Part shown: piece by piece, positions 1 to 7,500 of the stretch
How the letters are laid out: every line of letters starts with the position of its first letter
How positions within the stretch are numbered: the stretch's first letter is position 1
NCBI RefSeq assembly: GCF_958405895.1
Contig: NZ_CATZAR010000005.1
Strand: one strand, 5' to 3'
Length of the DNA: 64,000 nt
Source: Ralstonia thomasii
GTDB lineage: Bacteria; Pseudomonadota; Gammaproteobacteria; Burkholderiales; Burkholderiaceae
Translations under genes and position numbers: made by a program
The notes under the pieces: generated by a model
What the model was told of the DNA's origin: nothing
Databases searched by the model: none
What the model saw: the letters and a program-made list of their open reading frames with translations, nothing else

Positions 1-1
1 G

Positions 2-328
2 ACTCAAACCGCATCACCACCCCAATCCAAAACCGCGTCGAAGCTTGGTGATCTATCGGCGTTTCGCAGCATTGCGACGGACGTTGCCAACCTGGTAGAC
101 AAAGGTGATCTGGCGGCCGCCAAAGCACGCATCAAAGATCTGGAGGTCTCTTGGGACGCGGCGGAAGCCGGCCTGAAGCCTCGGGCGGCCAATGATTGGC
201 ACGTACTGGATAAGGCCATTGACCGTGCGCTGGCCGCATTGCGCGCCGACACACCCAAGCAGCCCGACTGCAAGGCTGCGTTGACCGATTTGTTGAAAAC
301 CTTCGACACGCTGCAAGGTCGGACTTGA
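2..328 (+). CDS. Hypothetical protein, 3' part only (cut by window start)
   Basis: An open frame enters from the left edge and ends at TGA 326-328, giving about 108 residues. It is mostly helical and charged, with a run of Ala, Lys and Asp and a single Trp-His pair near the middle; no membrane segment is visible in this part. The next gene starts 13 bases downstream on the same strand with its own ribosome binding site, so the two are probably co-transcribed. I do not recognise the family. Such helical C-termini occur in small periplasmic proteins beside DUF347 membrane proteins, but that is only an impression. The true start lies outside the window. Confidence 0.6.
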   Translation, partial: TQTASPPQSKTASKLGDLSAFRSIATDVANLVDKGDLAAAKARIKDLEVSWDAAEAGLKPRAANDWHVLDKAIDRALAALRADTPKQPDCKAALTDLLKTFDTLQGRT

Positions 329-341
329 TTTGCGAGGACGC

Positions 342-1103
342 ATGATGAAGACGTCAACAGAGCACGCTCTGGCCAAAGTGCCAGAAGTCACATTGGCCTT
401 CTGGCTACTCAAGATTGCGGCCACCACACTGGGCGAAACCGGTGGTGATGCTGTCTCGATGTCGATGAACCTGGGCTATCTGGTGGGCACCGGCATCTTT
501 GCCGCCGTCTTCTTGGTGTCGGTAGCCGCACAAATAAAAGCCAAGGGCTTTCATCCGCTTCTCTACTGGACCACCATCATCGCCACGACCACGGTCGGCA
601 CGACGCTTGCAGACTTCGCGGATCGCTCCCTGGGTATCGGATATGCAGGCGGCTCCACCTTGCTGCTGGCGCTGCTGCTCGGCTCGCTTTTTGCGTGGTA
701 CCGCACGTTGGGGTCGGTGTCGGTGAGCACCGTCCACTCGCCCAGGGCTGAAGCGTTCTATTGGGTCACCATCATGTTTTCGCAGACCCTGGGCACAGCC
801 CTGGGCGATTGGACTGCCGACACGGCTGGCTTGGGCTATACAGGGGCGGCCGTGGTCTTCGGGGCGCTGCTTGCCCTCATCATCGTCGCCTACTACTGGA
901 CCCGCGTCTCCCGCACGCTGCTGTTCTGGGCCGCGTTCATCCTGACACGCCCCTTGGGCGCCGTGGTCGGCGATTTTCTTGACAAACCACACAGTGCGGG
1001 TGGGCTCGCTTTGAGCCGCTACTCCGCGTCGGCCGCACTGCTTGCCTTTATCCTGACCGGCATGCTGCTCTTCAGGCAACGCGCAGCTCGGGTTGCCCAT
1101 TGA
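342..1103 (+). CDS. DUF347-repeat integral membrane protein (COG4705-like)
   Basis: The protein is about 253 residues and almost wholly hydrophobic. Four internal repeats are visible, each with a pattern of aromatic-Trp or Leu-Thr, then TTxGxxxxD or TxGxxLGD, then a Gly-rich segment, spaced about 55 to 60 residues apart. This is the repeat described as DUF347 in uncharacterised bacterial inner-membrane proteins. Two in-frame ATGs at 342 and 345 share the ribosome binding site GAGG at 334-337; an upstream TTG at 330 is less likely. It follows the partial gene by 13 bases. Function is unknown; members are sometimes found next to signalling or metal-stress genes. It lies just outside the left repeat that bounds the accessory region, so it probably belongs to the older chromosomal backbone. 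Confidence 0.8.
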   Translation: MMKTSTEHALAKVPEVTLAFWLLKIAATTLGETGGDAVSMSMNLGYLVGTGIFAAVFLVSVAAQIKAKGFHPLLYWTTIIATTTVGTTLADFADRSLGIGYAGGSTLLLALLLGSLFAWYRTLGSVSVSTVHSPRAEAFYWVTIMFSQTLGTALGDWTADTAGLGYTGAAVVFGALLALIIVAYYWTRVSRTLLFWAAFILTRPLGAVVGDFLDKPHSAGGLALSRYSASAALLAFILTGMLLFRQRAARVAH

Positions 1104-1146
1104 CTGGGGGCAATGGCTGGAGGGCACATGCGGGTATTGCTTGTCG

Positions 1147-1366
1147 AGTTGCTCGGGTTCATCCCCGCCCGATTCAGCGTCGACATCGGCAGCAAAACTG
1201 GCTATCGGTACGGCCGCACTGGCGCCCTGAGAATGGCGGTCCCAAACCCACGAAAACGTTGGTTGACGGTACCGCCAAGAACACGGAAACGACAAAGCCC
1301 CGCCATTGGCGGGGCTTCGTTCGAACCAGGCTCCGTTTGACCGGGGCGCTGGACTTGCTGGCGGAG
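1147..1366. repeat. Left copy of a tRNA-Ser-flanking direct repeat
   Basis: This stretch repeats the sequence at 27036-27194 in the same orientation. Block 1267-1366 matches 27095-27194 at 95 of 100 positions without gaps, and block 1147-1211 matches 27036-27100 at about 56 of 65. The left copy carries 61 extra bases, bounded by the hexamer CGGTAC at 1206 and again at 1267. Identity stops exactly after TGGCGGAG (1359-1366), which in the right copy is the last eight bases of the tRNA-Ser gene (CCA end included). This looks like an att-type junction or the footprint of a large insertion at the tRNA 3' end. Confidence 0.85.
1293..1318. terminator. Hairpin, copy of the tRNA-Ser terminator
   Basis: AAAGCCCCGCC, a three-base loop and GGCGGGGCTT form a strong stem inside the left direct repeat. 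The equivalent hairpin at 27122-27147 lies just past the 3' end of tRNA-Ser. Here it has no tRNA to serve; it may stop read-through from the DUF347 gene. Confidence 0.5.
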
Positions 1367-1741
1367 CAGTGAGTCTGGGGCTGATTCGTCTCTGCGCACC
1401 GCCCTGCTAACAGGGAAATTTGCAGGGAATTTGGCACTTTCCCTTCCCCTGATCCGGCCATACCCCAGATTTTGCGCGGGCTGCCCAGAGGTTGCTCGGC
1501 ACGACGACCGACTCGGAACAGCGAATAACAGGGAAGCAGGCAGGTTTTCCAGCCTGGCACGTCATGGCAAAACGTTGACGCAACAGACTGTCGCCCGCAG
1601 CGGCCGCAGACGTTCGTCTTCATCTAAAACATCCGGTCCTCCCCCAAGGTGTCTGAAATTCGGTAGCCCATTGCCCCAAGTGACCGCGGTATGTGGAACG
1701 AAACGGGAACGCATCGATGGAGTTGTAAGGCCGGAATAAAT
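1367..1741. other. Non-coding stretch after the left repeat
   Basis: I see no supported gene in these 375 bases. The part just after the repeat has short tandem repeats of CAGGGAAATTTG type (about 1418-1444, with a further CAGGGAA near 1529), which I associate with the neighbourhood of integrase attachment sites; this is an impression, not a match. The frames open here lack ribosome binding sites and family resemblance. Confidence 0.4.
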
Positions 1742-1760
1742 GATGTATTGTCAATGCATG
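1742..1760. promoter_or_regulatory. Predicted NsrR operator
   Basis: GATGTATTGTCAATGCATG is an imperfect palindrome that agrees at about 16 of 19 positions with the published NsrR consensus pattern (GATGYATTTNAAATRCATC). NsrR is a nitric-oxide-sensing Fe-S repressor. The site lies about 85 bases upstream of a hemerythrin-like gene, a typical NsrR target in betaproteobacteria. A possible -35 TTGTAA (1723-1728) with a poor -10 (TATTGT, 1746-1751) would place the operator over the -10 region, as expected for repression. Confidence 0.7.
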
Positions 1761-1843
1761 TTATATCGCTGCGGGCAAAGTTGAAAACCGCGCACCCACG
1801 GCCGACGGCAAGACAGGCCGCACAGGAAGATGAGAGACACGAA

Positions 1844-2386
1844 GTGAAACTAGATGGCCTACTGACCAAACCAACGCCTTCTTTCGACGAGCCGCTCGAA
1901 ATGCTCAAGGCGTGTCACGAGCGTATTGCCGCGCAGTGCGCCACGCTCGCAAAACTGTCTGCACACCTGCCATCGCACGGTGCGGACGAGCAGGCGCGGC
2001 AGGCGGCCCGAAACATCATGCGCTACTTCGACGTGGCCGGGCCTCATCATCATGCCGACGAAGAAGAGGATCTCTTTCCGTTGCTGATGGTAGAGGGCCA
2101 GCGCCTGCGTTCACCGGTGGTCGAGGTGATCGCGTCGCTGCTCGATGAGCATCGATCTCTGGAAGCAAGCTGGGCGCAGTTGCGAGCAGTCCTTGCCGAT
2201 ATCGCCCAAGGCCAGGTCCGGCCGATCGAGCGCGCCTGGACGGACAGCTTTGCTGACGCATACCGCCGTCACATCGCCGTCGAAGAAGACCAGGTTCTGG
2301 TGTTCGCCCAAGCGTGCCTAGATCGGCAGCAACTCGCAAGGCTGAGCGCAGCGATGGTTGCTCGACGCGCTGTGGCATCGCACTGA
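1844..2386 (+). CDS. Hemerythrin-domain protein, NO/redox stress
   Basis: The product is 180 residues with a single HHE-type four-helix domain. Candidate di-iron ligands follow the family spacing: His25, His69 and Glu73 (in HHHADEEED), His103 (LLDEHRS), His143 and Glu147 (RRHIAVEED). Proteins of this kind bind or sense O2 or NO, or repair damaged iron centres (YtfE/DnrN relatives); which one applies cannot be read from the sequence. I chose the GTG start at 1844, preceded by a purine-rich GATGAGAGA stretch, because upstream residues in the same frame do not look like protein. An NsrR-type operator sits upstream. A DUF2249 gene follows after 49 bases, a pairing common in denitrifying bacteria. 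Cytoplasmic, no signal peptide. Confidence 0.85.
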   Translation: MKLDGLLTKPTPSFDEPLEMLKACHERIAAQCATLAKLSAHLPSHGADEQARQAARNIMRYFDVAGPHHHADEEEDLFPLLMVEGQRLRSPVVEVIASLLDEHRSLEASWAQLRAVLADIAQGQVRPIERAWTDSFADAYRRHIAVEEDQVLVFAQACLDRQQLARLSAAMVARRAVASH

Positions 2387-2435
2387 AACCCCAATGAAGC
2401 CCATCACGAGGACACTCTTTCCAGGAGAACCTTCC

Positions 2436-2705
2436 ATGCCAACTTTGACAGACATCCACACCATCTTCGCCCAGCATCATGTTTTCGACGCGCGCGGCAT
2501 TGCCAAGCGTTTCCGGCACGCGGCCATCTTCGGCGCGCTCGACGCCCTGGAGCCAGGCGAGGTGATGCGCTTTGTCAATGATCATGATCCACTCCCGCTC
2601 CTTGCGCAGATTGATCGGCACTACGGGCCGCGCGTGGATGCCGGGTATGTCGCCCGCGAGCCGGGCAACATCGTGATCGACTTTACGGTGAGAGCGGCAG
2701 GCTGA
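2436..2705 (+). CDS. DUF2249 protein
   Basis: This is an 89-residue protein with the DUF2249 hallmarks: an FDARG start to the domain, a hydrophobic IFGALDALEPGE segment, then the NDHDPLPLL motif. The family is small, cytoplasmic and repeatedly found beside hemerythrin, NO-reductase and nitrate-respiration genes, so a role in NO or redox metabolism is likely, but no reaction is established. The ATG at 2436 has a clear AGGAG at 2423-2427; longer in-frame starts overlap the hemerythrin gene and have no ribosome binding site. It is probably co-transcribed with the hemerythrin gene from the NsrR-controlled promoter. Confidence 0.85.
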   Translation: MPTLTDIHTIFAQHHVFDARGIAKRFRHAAIFGALDALEPGEVMRFVNDHDPLPLLAQIDRHYGPRVDAGYVAREPGNIVIDFTVRAAG

Positions 2706-2867
2706 ATGTCTGCCGCGTCGGCCATCAATGCCGGCGAACGTGTTTTGTGGCCGGCCGCGATCGTCGATCAGGTCGGCATAACGGATGCATGATGCGCAGA
2801 TGATTCGGTCATTTGCGAACGCGCGGACACGTGCCGGTGACCTGAATACTCGTGGACAGAGGACAAC

Positions 2868-3692
2868 ATGCTGACCACAATCCAACTCGACAACGCACGC
2901 GCGCCTGACACCAGTTGCGAGACGCTTATGCCGCAGGCGCACCAAGAGATTGAGGCGACGAACGTCACCTGCAACAGTTGCGCATTGGCGCGCTTGTGCA
3001 CCGCTGAGCCAGTCGACACATCGGCCGCAGAGCGGCTCAACGAGTCCATGCGCGGCATCCGTATGATCAAGCGCGGACAAGCGCTGTACCGCAGAGGCGG
3101 CAGCCTCCAAAGCATCTATGCCATCCGTGCCGGCTCCTTCAAAACCGTGATCCATCGGACAGCAGGCGAACAGGTCGTCGGCATCGCCTTGTCGGGTGAC
3201 CCGCTTGGCGTTGACGGTATCGCCAGCGGCAAGCATGCCTGCGACGCGATTGCGCTGGAAGACAGCTCGGTATGCGTGATGCCGTTCGAGCGACTCGAAC
3301 GCCTGTGCCATGAGCTGAAGATCGTTCAGCGGCACGTATTGAGCATGCTCAGCGCCGAGATCGTGCGCGGGTCCAAGTGGATGGCGCTACTCGGCACGAT
3401 GGGAGCGGAGGATCGCGTCGCTACCTTTCTGTTCGACTTGTCGGAACGCTGGAGCGCGCGCGGCTTTTCGTCGACACAGTTCACGCTGAAAATGACACGC
3501 GCGGAAATTGGCAGCTACCTTGGGTTGAAACTCGAAACTGTCAGCAGAATGCTGACGAAACTGCAGCAGCGTCGGCTACTTGAAGTGCGCGGCAAAGACA
3601 TCCGGATTCTCGATATGGACCAATTGCAGGCCGTGGCGATGGATGGCTGCACGCCGTTTTCCCGCTCCCGTTTAGTCTCGATAAACGACTAG
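2868..3692 (+). CDS. FNR-type oxygen-sensing transcription regulator
   Basis: This is a Crp/Fnr family regulator of 274 residues. The N-terminus has the FNR cluster-binding pattern C35-x2-C38-x5-C44, and a fourth cysteine, C125, lies in the cAMP-binding-like beta-roll where FNR keeps Cys122. A [4Fe-4S] cluster destroyed by O2 is therefore expected. The C-terminal winged helix has ExxSR (ETVSR) in the recognition helix, the FNR signature for TTGAT-N4-ATCAA sites. The ATG at 2868 follows a GAGGA box. Its place beside NO-response and nitrate reductase genes suggests it switches on nitrate respiration without oxygen, though I found no convincing FNR site in front of narG. The gene overlaps, convergently, the end of an IS3 remnant. 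Confidence 0.9.
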   Translation: MLTTIQLDNARAPDTSCETLMPQAHQEIEATNVTCNSCALARLCTAEPVDTSAAERLNESMRGIRMIKRGQALYRRGGSLQSIYAIRAGSFKTVIHRTAGEQVVGIALSGDPLGVDGIASGKHACDAIALEDSSVCVMPFERLERLCHELKIVQRHVLSMLSAEIVRGSKWMALLGTMGAEDRVATFLFDLSERWSARGFSSTQFTLKMTRAEIGSYLGLKLETVSRMLTKLQQRRLLEVRGKDIRILDMDQLQAVAMDGCTPFSRSRLVSIND

Positions 3693-3850
3693 GCTGAACA
3701 ATAGCGTGACGTCCGCCTCGCATGCCCACGCGTCCAGCACCTTACCAACGAAATCCGGACTGTTGTCCATCAGGATGGACGCGGGCAAGCCTCGCATCTC
3801 CTTAAGCTGTTCCAGCACTTGCTTGACCCGCAGGCCCGGCAATGAAGTTT
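3690..3850 (-). pseudogene. IS3-family transposase (orfB) fragment
   Basis: A minus-strand frame contains a short stretch with IS3-type DDE transposase character: VLEQLKEMRGLP, then ILMDNSPDFVG (the second catalytic Asp region, usually CDNGPEF) and VLDAWA. Only about 50 residues remain. The first Asp and the Glu regions are absent, and there is no start codon or terminal repeat. It is a decayed insertion sequence scar against the 3' end of the FNR-type gene. Confidence 0.7.
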
Positions 3851-4060
3851 CAAGAACACCTACCAGCGCGTGGTCTACTACGCGTCGGACAACCCGCAGA
3901 TCTTGAACGCCCCCACGACGGGGCACGACGTTTCGGTCGGGCAGTGCCTCCCCTTACATCATTCAGAAGAACTATTACAACCAGCGCATCATTTCGGAGC
4001 ACCCGGACAATGTAGGATCTAACATCTGCAATATCGATGCATCCTCCTGCCTGACATAGA
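3848..4060 (+). pseudogene. Frameshifted gene fragment of unknown family
   Basis: Two adjoining plus-strand frames read like pieces of one protein. The first gives FKNTYQRVVYYASDNPQ and then ILNAPTTGHDVSVGQ; after a one-base shift near 3947 a second frame gives SPYIIQKNYYNQRII and SEHPDNVGSNICNID, ending at a TAG near 4058. The composition (Tyr, Asn, Gln rich) is unlike the neighbouring genes. I do not recognise the family. It has no start and abuts the IS3 remnant, so it is most simply a truncated, frameshifted passenger gene. Confidence 0.45.
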
Positions 4061-4247
4061 CCGCGCCGGACATTTGTTGATCCCAAAGATGCCGACACCT
4101 ACTCGTCGCTGGTATAGAGATAGAGCCAACGAGGCGATGGCCCATCAAATCGAAGGCCCATTTCACCTGAGTGCCTAACCGCCATCGCACCCCGCTACGA
4201 GAGCGCGGCGCCTCACAGTGGCAAACGAGCGCAGAAGGAGAGACGTC

Positions 4248-4955
4248 ATGAGCGATACACGCGTTTTTGAGGTCTACCGCTACGATCCCGATTCAGATGT
4301 CCAGCCCTACATGCAGGCCTTTAACGTCGAGTTGAAGCCAGACGACCGGATGCTGCTGGACGTTCTGATTCACCTCAAGGCGCAGGACCAGACACTGAGC
4401 TTCCGAAGATCATGCCGGGAGGGCGTGTGCGGTTCAGACGCGATGAACATCAACGGCAAGAATGGCCTTGCCTGCACGACCAACCTCAACGCGCTGCCGC
4501 GCCATATCGTTCTACGCCCGCTTCCGGGCCTGCCCGTCATACGCGACCTGATCGTGGACATGACGGATTTCTTCAAGCAATACCAATCGATCAAGCCGTA
4601 CCTGATCAACGACACTGCACCGCCGGAGCGTGAGCGCCTTCAATCACCTCAGGAACGCGACCAATTGGACGGCCTCTATGAGTGCATCCTGTGCGCCTGC
4701 TGCTCAAGCGCATGTCCGTCGTATTGGTGGAATCCCGACAAGTATGTCGGCCCGGCCGGGCTGCTGCAGGCGTATCGCTTTCTCGTGGATTCGCGCGACG
4801 AAGCCACTGCCGCGCGCCTGGACAACCTCGACGATCCCTACCGCCTGTTCCGCTGCCGAACGATCATGAACTGTACGAACGTGTGCCCCAAGGGCCTGAA
4901 CCCAGCCAAGGCGATCAGCGAGATCCGAAACATGCTCGCCCGCAGGGCAATTTGA
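4248..4955 (+). CDS. sdhB: Succinate dehydrogenase iron-sulfur subunit, orphan copy
   Basis: The 235-residue protein matches SdhB in length and in all three cluster motifs. The [2Fe-2S] loop has C56, C61 and C76, with Asp64 in the usual fourth position. The [4Fe-4S] motif is C146-ILCACCSSAC156-P, and the [3Fe-4S]/[4Fe-4S] part is CRTIMNCTNVCPKGL near the C-terminus. All cluster ligands appear intact. In a normal complex II it passes electrons from the FAD subunit to quinone, but no sdhA, sdhC or sdhD lies here: remnants lie upstream and a cupin gene downstream. AAGGAG at 4235-4240 fixes the ATG at 4248. It may be a spare subunit, a partner for another flavoprotein, or a relic of a broken operon. 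Confidence 0.9.
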   Translation: MSDTRVFEVYRYDPDSDVQPYMQAFNVELKPDDRMLLDVLIHLKAQDQTLSFRRSCREGVCGSDAMNINGKNGLACTTNLNALPRHIVLRPLPGLPVIRDLIVDMTDFFKQYQSIKPYLINDTAPPERERLQSPQERDQLDGLYECILCACCSSACPSYWWNPDKYVGPAGLLQAYRFLVDSRDEATAARLDNLDDPYRLFRCRTIMNCTNVCPKGLNPAKAISEIRNMLARRAI

Positions 4956-4985
4956 CCGACGCCGCTTTAACGATCAGGAGAGAAC

Positions 4986-5321
4986 ATGGCAACACCACAC
5001 GCCGCGCCCGGAGAGCTGATCGACGTCCGCCCACTGGGCGCTGCACTCCAGCAAGCAAAATCCGTCGCCTTGATCCGCTCGACGCACCTTGAAGTCATGC
5101 GACTCGTGCTGCCTACAGGCGGCCGTATTCCTGTCCATCAGGCGCCGGGAGAAATCACGGTGCAGTGCCTTGAGGGCGTGCTGAAGTTCGGCATGAACTC
5201 GGGCACACACACCATGCGCGCAGGAGATCTTCTGCTGCTTCCACCGGAAGAACCGCATTGGCTGGAGGCGGTGGAAAGCGCGTCGGTGCTCGTCACCCTC
5301 TATCTTCCGCAGCGCCAATAG
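4986..5321 (+). CDS. Small cupin-domain protein
   Basis: This 111-residue protein is a single cupin barrel. The first cupin motif is seen as GGRIPVHQAPGEITVQCLEG and the second as AGDLLLLPPEEPHWLEA. Metal ligand candidates are His and Glu in the first motif and the His of PHW in the second. No signal peptide is present. It starts 30 bases after sdhB with CAGGAG upstream of the ATG at 4986, so the two are likely one transcript. Small cupins near nitrate or NO genes are often stress or sensor proteins; no substrate can be assigned. It converges with narK. Confidence 0.8.
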   Translation: MATPHAAPGELIDVRPLGAALQQAKSVALIRSTHLEVMRLVLPTGGRIPVHQAPGEITVQCLEGVLKFGMNSGTHTMRAGDLLLLPPEEPHWLEAVESASVLVTLYLPQRQ

Positions 5322-5375
5322 GCCAATGGGCCAAGCGGAAGCCGCCTTTCGCGGTCCTGTTCCGAACACCCAACC

Positions 5376-6662
5376 TTATTGGACAGCCCCCTGCCCAGCG
5401 TGCCCCGTCAGCGGTGCCCGCCGCACTTCCGACAGGTAGAGGAGGATCAGCGACACCCACACGATGCCGTAGAGGAACATGAAGCACGACGAGCGCACTC
5501 GGAACACGTCCAACAAGACGCCAAAGATGATGGGGAGGAGAAACCCGCCCAGGCCGCCGGCCAGGCCGACGATACCGGTCACGACCCCCATGTTTGCTGA
5601 GAAATCGTCCGCCACGTACTTGAAGGTAGACGCCATGCCGAAGGCGAATACGCTGCCCATCAGGAAGATCAGCGCAATGAATGCCGCCAACGGTATCTGC
5701 AGATGCAGATTGAATGCCCCGTCGATGGTGTGGATCGCGAGGTCGGTCGGCGGATACGCAAGCAAGAACAGGCAGACCCACGCGACCCACAGCCCCCACC
5801 AGGTCACGTTCTGGGCGCCCCAGCGATCGGCAAGCCAGCCACCGACGGCCCTCAGGACCGACCCAGGCAACGAAAACCCCGCCGCAAACGCCGACGCCGC
5901 AACCAGCGTCATCCCATACTCATTCTTCAGATACTGCGGCATCCACAACGACAGGGCGGTGAACCCGCCAAAGGTGATCGAGTAGTACTGGCACAGTCTC
6001 CAGACGCGCCGGTCACGCAGCACCTTGAAACTGTCCACCCAGGACCCCTGCGCCCGCCCCGCGCCCGGGTCGGACGCCGATGCCAGCCAGAAGATGACCG
6101 CCGTCACCAGCAGGGCAACCGCATACGCACGCGGCACGAAGCGCCAGCCGTAAGCCGCCTGCAGCGACGGCGTGAGAAAAAGGTTGATGGCCGCGCCCGA
6201 CGTACCGGCGCCAAAGAACCCCATCGCAAAACCGCGTCGCTCCTGCGGAAAGAAGCGCGCAACGTAGGGGGTTCCGACCGCGAAGGACGCACCGACGCAG
6301 CCGAGAAACAGGCCGATCACCAGAAACTGCCAAAGCGCGGTCGCGTAGCTGACGGCGTACACCGGCACCGCGCAGACGACAAGCAGTGTGGTCATGACGA
6401 TGCGGCCGCCAAAACGATCCGTCCACGCGCCCAGGGGCAGCCGCATCAGGGCTCCGGTCAGCACAGGCGTGGAGGTCAGCAACCCGAACTCGGTGCCGTT
6501 CAGCTTCAGATCTTCGCGCAACTGGACGCCGATCACGCCAAACATCATCCACACCACAAAGCAGACCATGAACGCGAGCGTGCTTGCCAGCAGCACTGAC
6601 CACGCTTGGGCCGAAATGGCCGGGGCGCCGGCCTGATTGTTCGTTGCGCCTGGTGCTCGCAT
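5376..6662 (-). CDS. narK: Nitrate/nitrite transporter NarK
   Basis: This is a 428-residue major facilitator protein with about 12 membrane segments. It carries the Gly-rich NarK-type patches FFGAGTSGAAINLF in the first half and GIVGLAGGLGGFLLP in the second, and the MFS loop motif around LGAWTDRFGGR. It moves nitrate into, and nitrite out of, the cell across the inner membrane; the subtype (proton symport or nitrate/nitrite antiport) cannot be settled by eye. The start at 6662 has a GGAAGGGGAG box just upstream. It is last in the narG-H-J-I-ppiC-narK operon, 31 bases after ppiC. Confidence 0.92.
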   Translation of the reverse strand: MRAPGATNNQAGAPAISAQAWSVLLASTLAFMVCFVVWMMFGVIGVQLREDLKLNGTEFGLLTSTPVLTGALMRLPLGAWTDRFGGRIVMTTLLVVCAVPVYAVSYATALWQFLVIGLFLGCVGASFAVGTPYVARFFPQERRGFAMGFFGAGTSGAAINLFLTPSLQAAYGWRFVPRAYAVALLVTAVIFWLASASDPGAGRAQGSWVDSFKVLRDRRVWRLCQYYSITFGGFTALSLWMPQYLKNEYGMTLVAASAFAAGFSLPGSVLRAVGGWLADRWGAQNVTWWGLWVAWVCLFLLAYPPTDLAIHTIDGAFNLHLQIPLAAFIALIFLMGSVFAFGMASTFKYVADDFSANMGVVTGIVGLAGGLGGFLLPIIFGVLLDVFRVRSSCFMFLYGIVWVSLILLYLSEVRRAPLTGHAGQGAVQ

Positions 6663-6693
6663 GCTGGCTCCCCTTCCTCTGTGCGTTGCCGAC

Positions 6694-7479
6694 CTATTGA
6701 ACCAGGGGTCCGTTGGCGGCCCCAAGATCCACACCTTCGACTTGCGCCTGCGAAGCCAGTATCGACACGTATTGCTGCGTGGCCTTGTGTCTGACGCGCG
6801 CTTCAAGGTATTGAGCAATCTCGGCCTCGACCGCATCGAACGGCACGGTGTCGCCCGCCACGCGATGCTCGATGCGCACAACGTGGAATCCGAACCGCGT
6901 CTTGACGATGCGCGGCAGAACCCCCGTTTCAGTTGAATCGAACAGCACGCGCTCAAACTCCGGAACGCTATCGCCACGCAACAACTGGCCAAGGCTGCCG
7001 CCCACGCCCGCAGATGGGCAATTGGAGACTTCGCGCGCCACGGCCTCGAATGTTTCTGGGGCCTCCAACACCTGCTGCAGTGTCTGCTGCGCCTTTTGCA
7101 ACAGCAACGCGACCGGCGCACGGTCGGTCACCGCAAACAGGATATGGCTGGCATAGACGATATCGTTGCGCCGGAAGCGAGCCGGGTGGTTCTGGTAGTA
7201 CCGCTCGCAATCGGCACGGGTTGGCTCGGGTACGGCCAGCTCGCGTTCGAGCAACGCATCGACGCACGCATCATCCAGCGCATCGCTGTCTGAAATGAGC
7301 TGCAACGCCACAGCGCGTTGCCTCAGCAACTCGTGGATTGCCAACGCACAGGCCGCCGCAGCCAGCGGCTCGGGCTCGCCTGCGTGGTGCTGCTCTTCCT
7401 CTGCGATCAACGCAGCGTCGATCACCACACCGTTGATGCGCACCACGGTTGCACTGCCGGACGTTGCCTGCATGCTCAT
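6694..7479 (-). CDS. PpiC-type (parvulin) peptidyl-prolyl isomerase of the nar operon
   Basis: The protein is about 261 residues: an N-terminal helical part, then a parvulin domain (roughly residues 125 to 225) with YASHILFAV, a conserved GGSLGQL loop, and TRFGFHVVRIEHR closing it. Parvulins catalyse cis-trans isomerisation at prolines and act as folding helpers. No signal peptide is seen, so it should act in the cytoplasm, where NarGHI is assembled. A parvulin between narI and narK is a known arrangement in beta- and gammaproteobacteria. The start at 7479 is preceded by GGGGAGG; an ATG two codons on (7473) is also possible. It follows narI by 21 bases. Confidence 0.88.
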   Translation of the reverse strand: MSMQATSGSATVVRINGVVIDAALIAEEEQHHAGEPEPLAAAACALAIHELLRQRAVALQLISDSDALDDACVDALLERELAVPEPTRADCERYYQNHPARFRRNDIVYASHILFAVTDRAPVALLLQKAQQTLQQVLEAPETFEAVAREVSNCPSAGVGGSLGQLLRGDSVPEFERVLFDSTETGVLPRIVKTRFGFHVVRIEHRVAGDTVPFDAVEAEIAQYLEARVRHKATQQYVSILASQAQVEGVDLGAANGPLVQ

Positions 7480-7500
7480 CAAGCCTCCCCCCATTCAGCG

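Noticed and set aside
405..1295. A 296-codon minus-strand frame across the DUF347 gene and the left repeat
   Set aside because: Gln/Asp/Gly-rich shadow of a membrane protein gene; part of it recurs at the right repeat only because the DNA repeats.
6663..7121. N-terminal extension of narK in the same frame, giving a 581-residue protein
   Set aside because: The extension is Arg/Ser/Cys-rich and overlaps ppiC in another frame; the ATG at 6662 has a clear ribosome binding site and gives normal NarK length.
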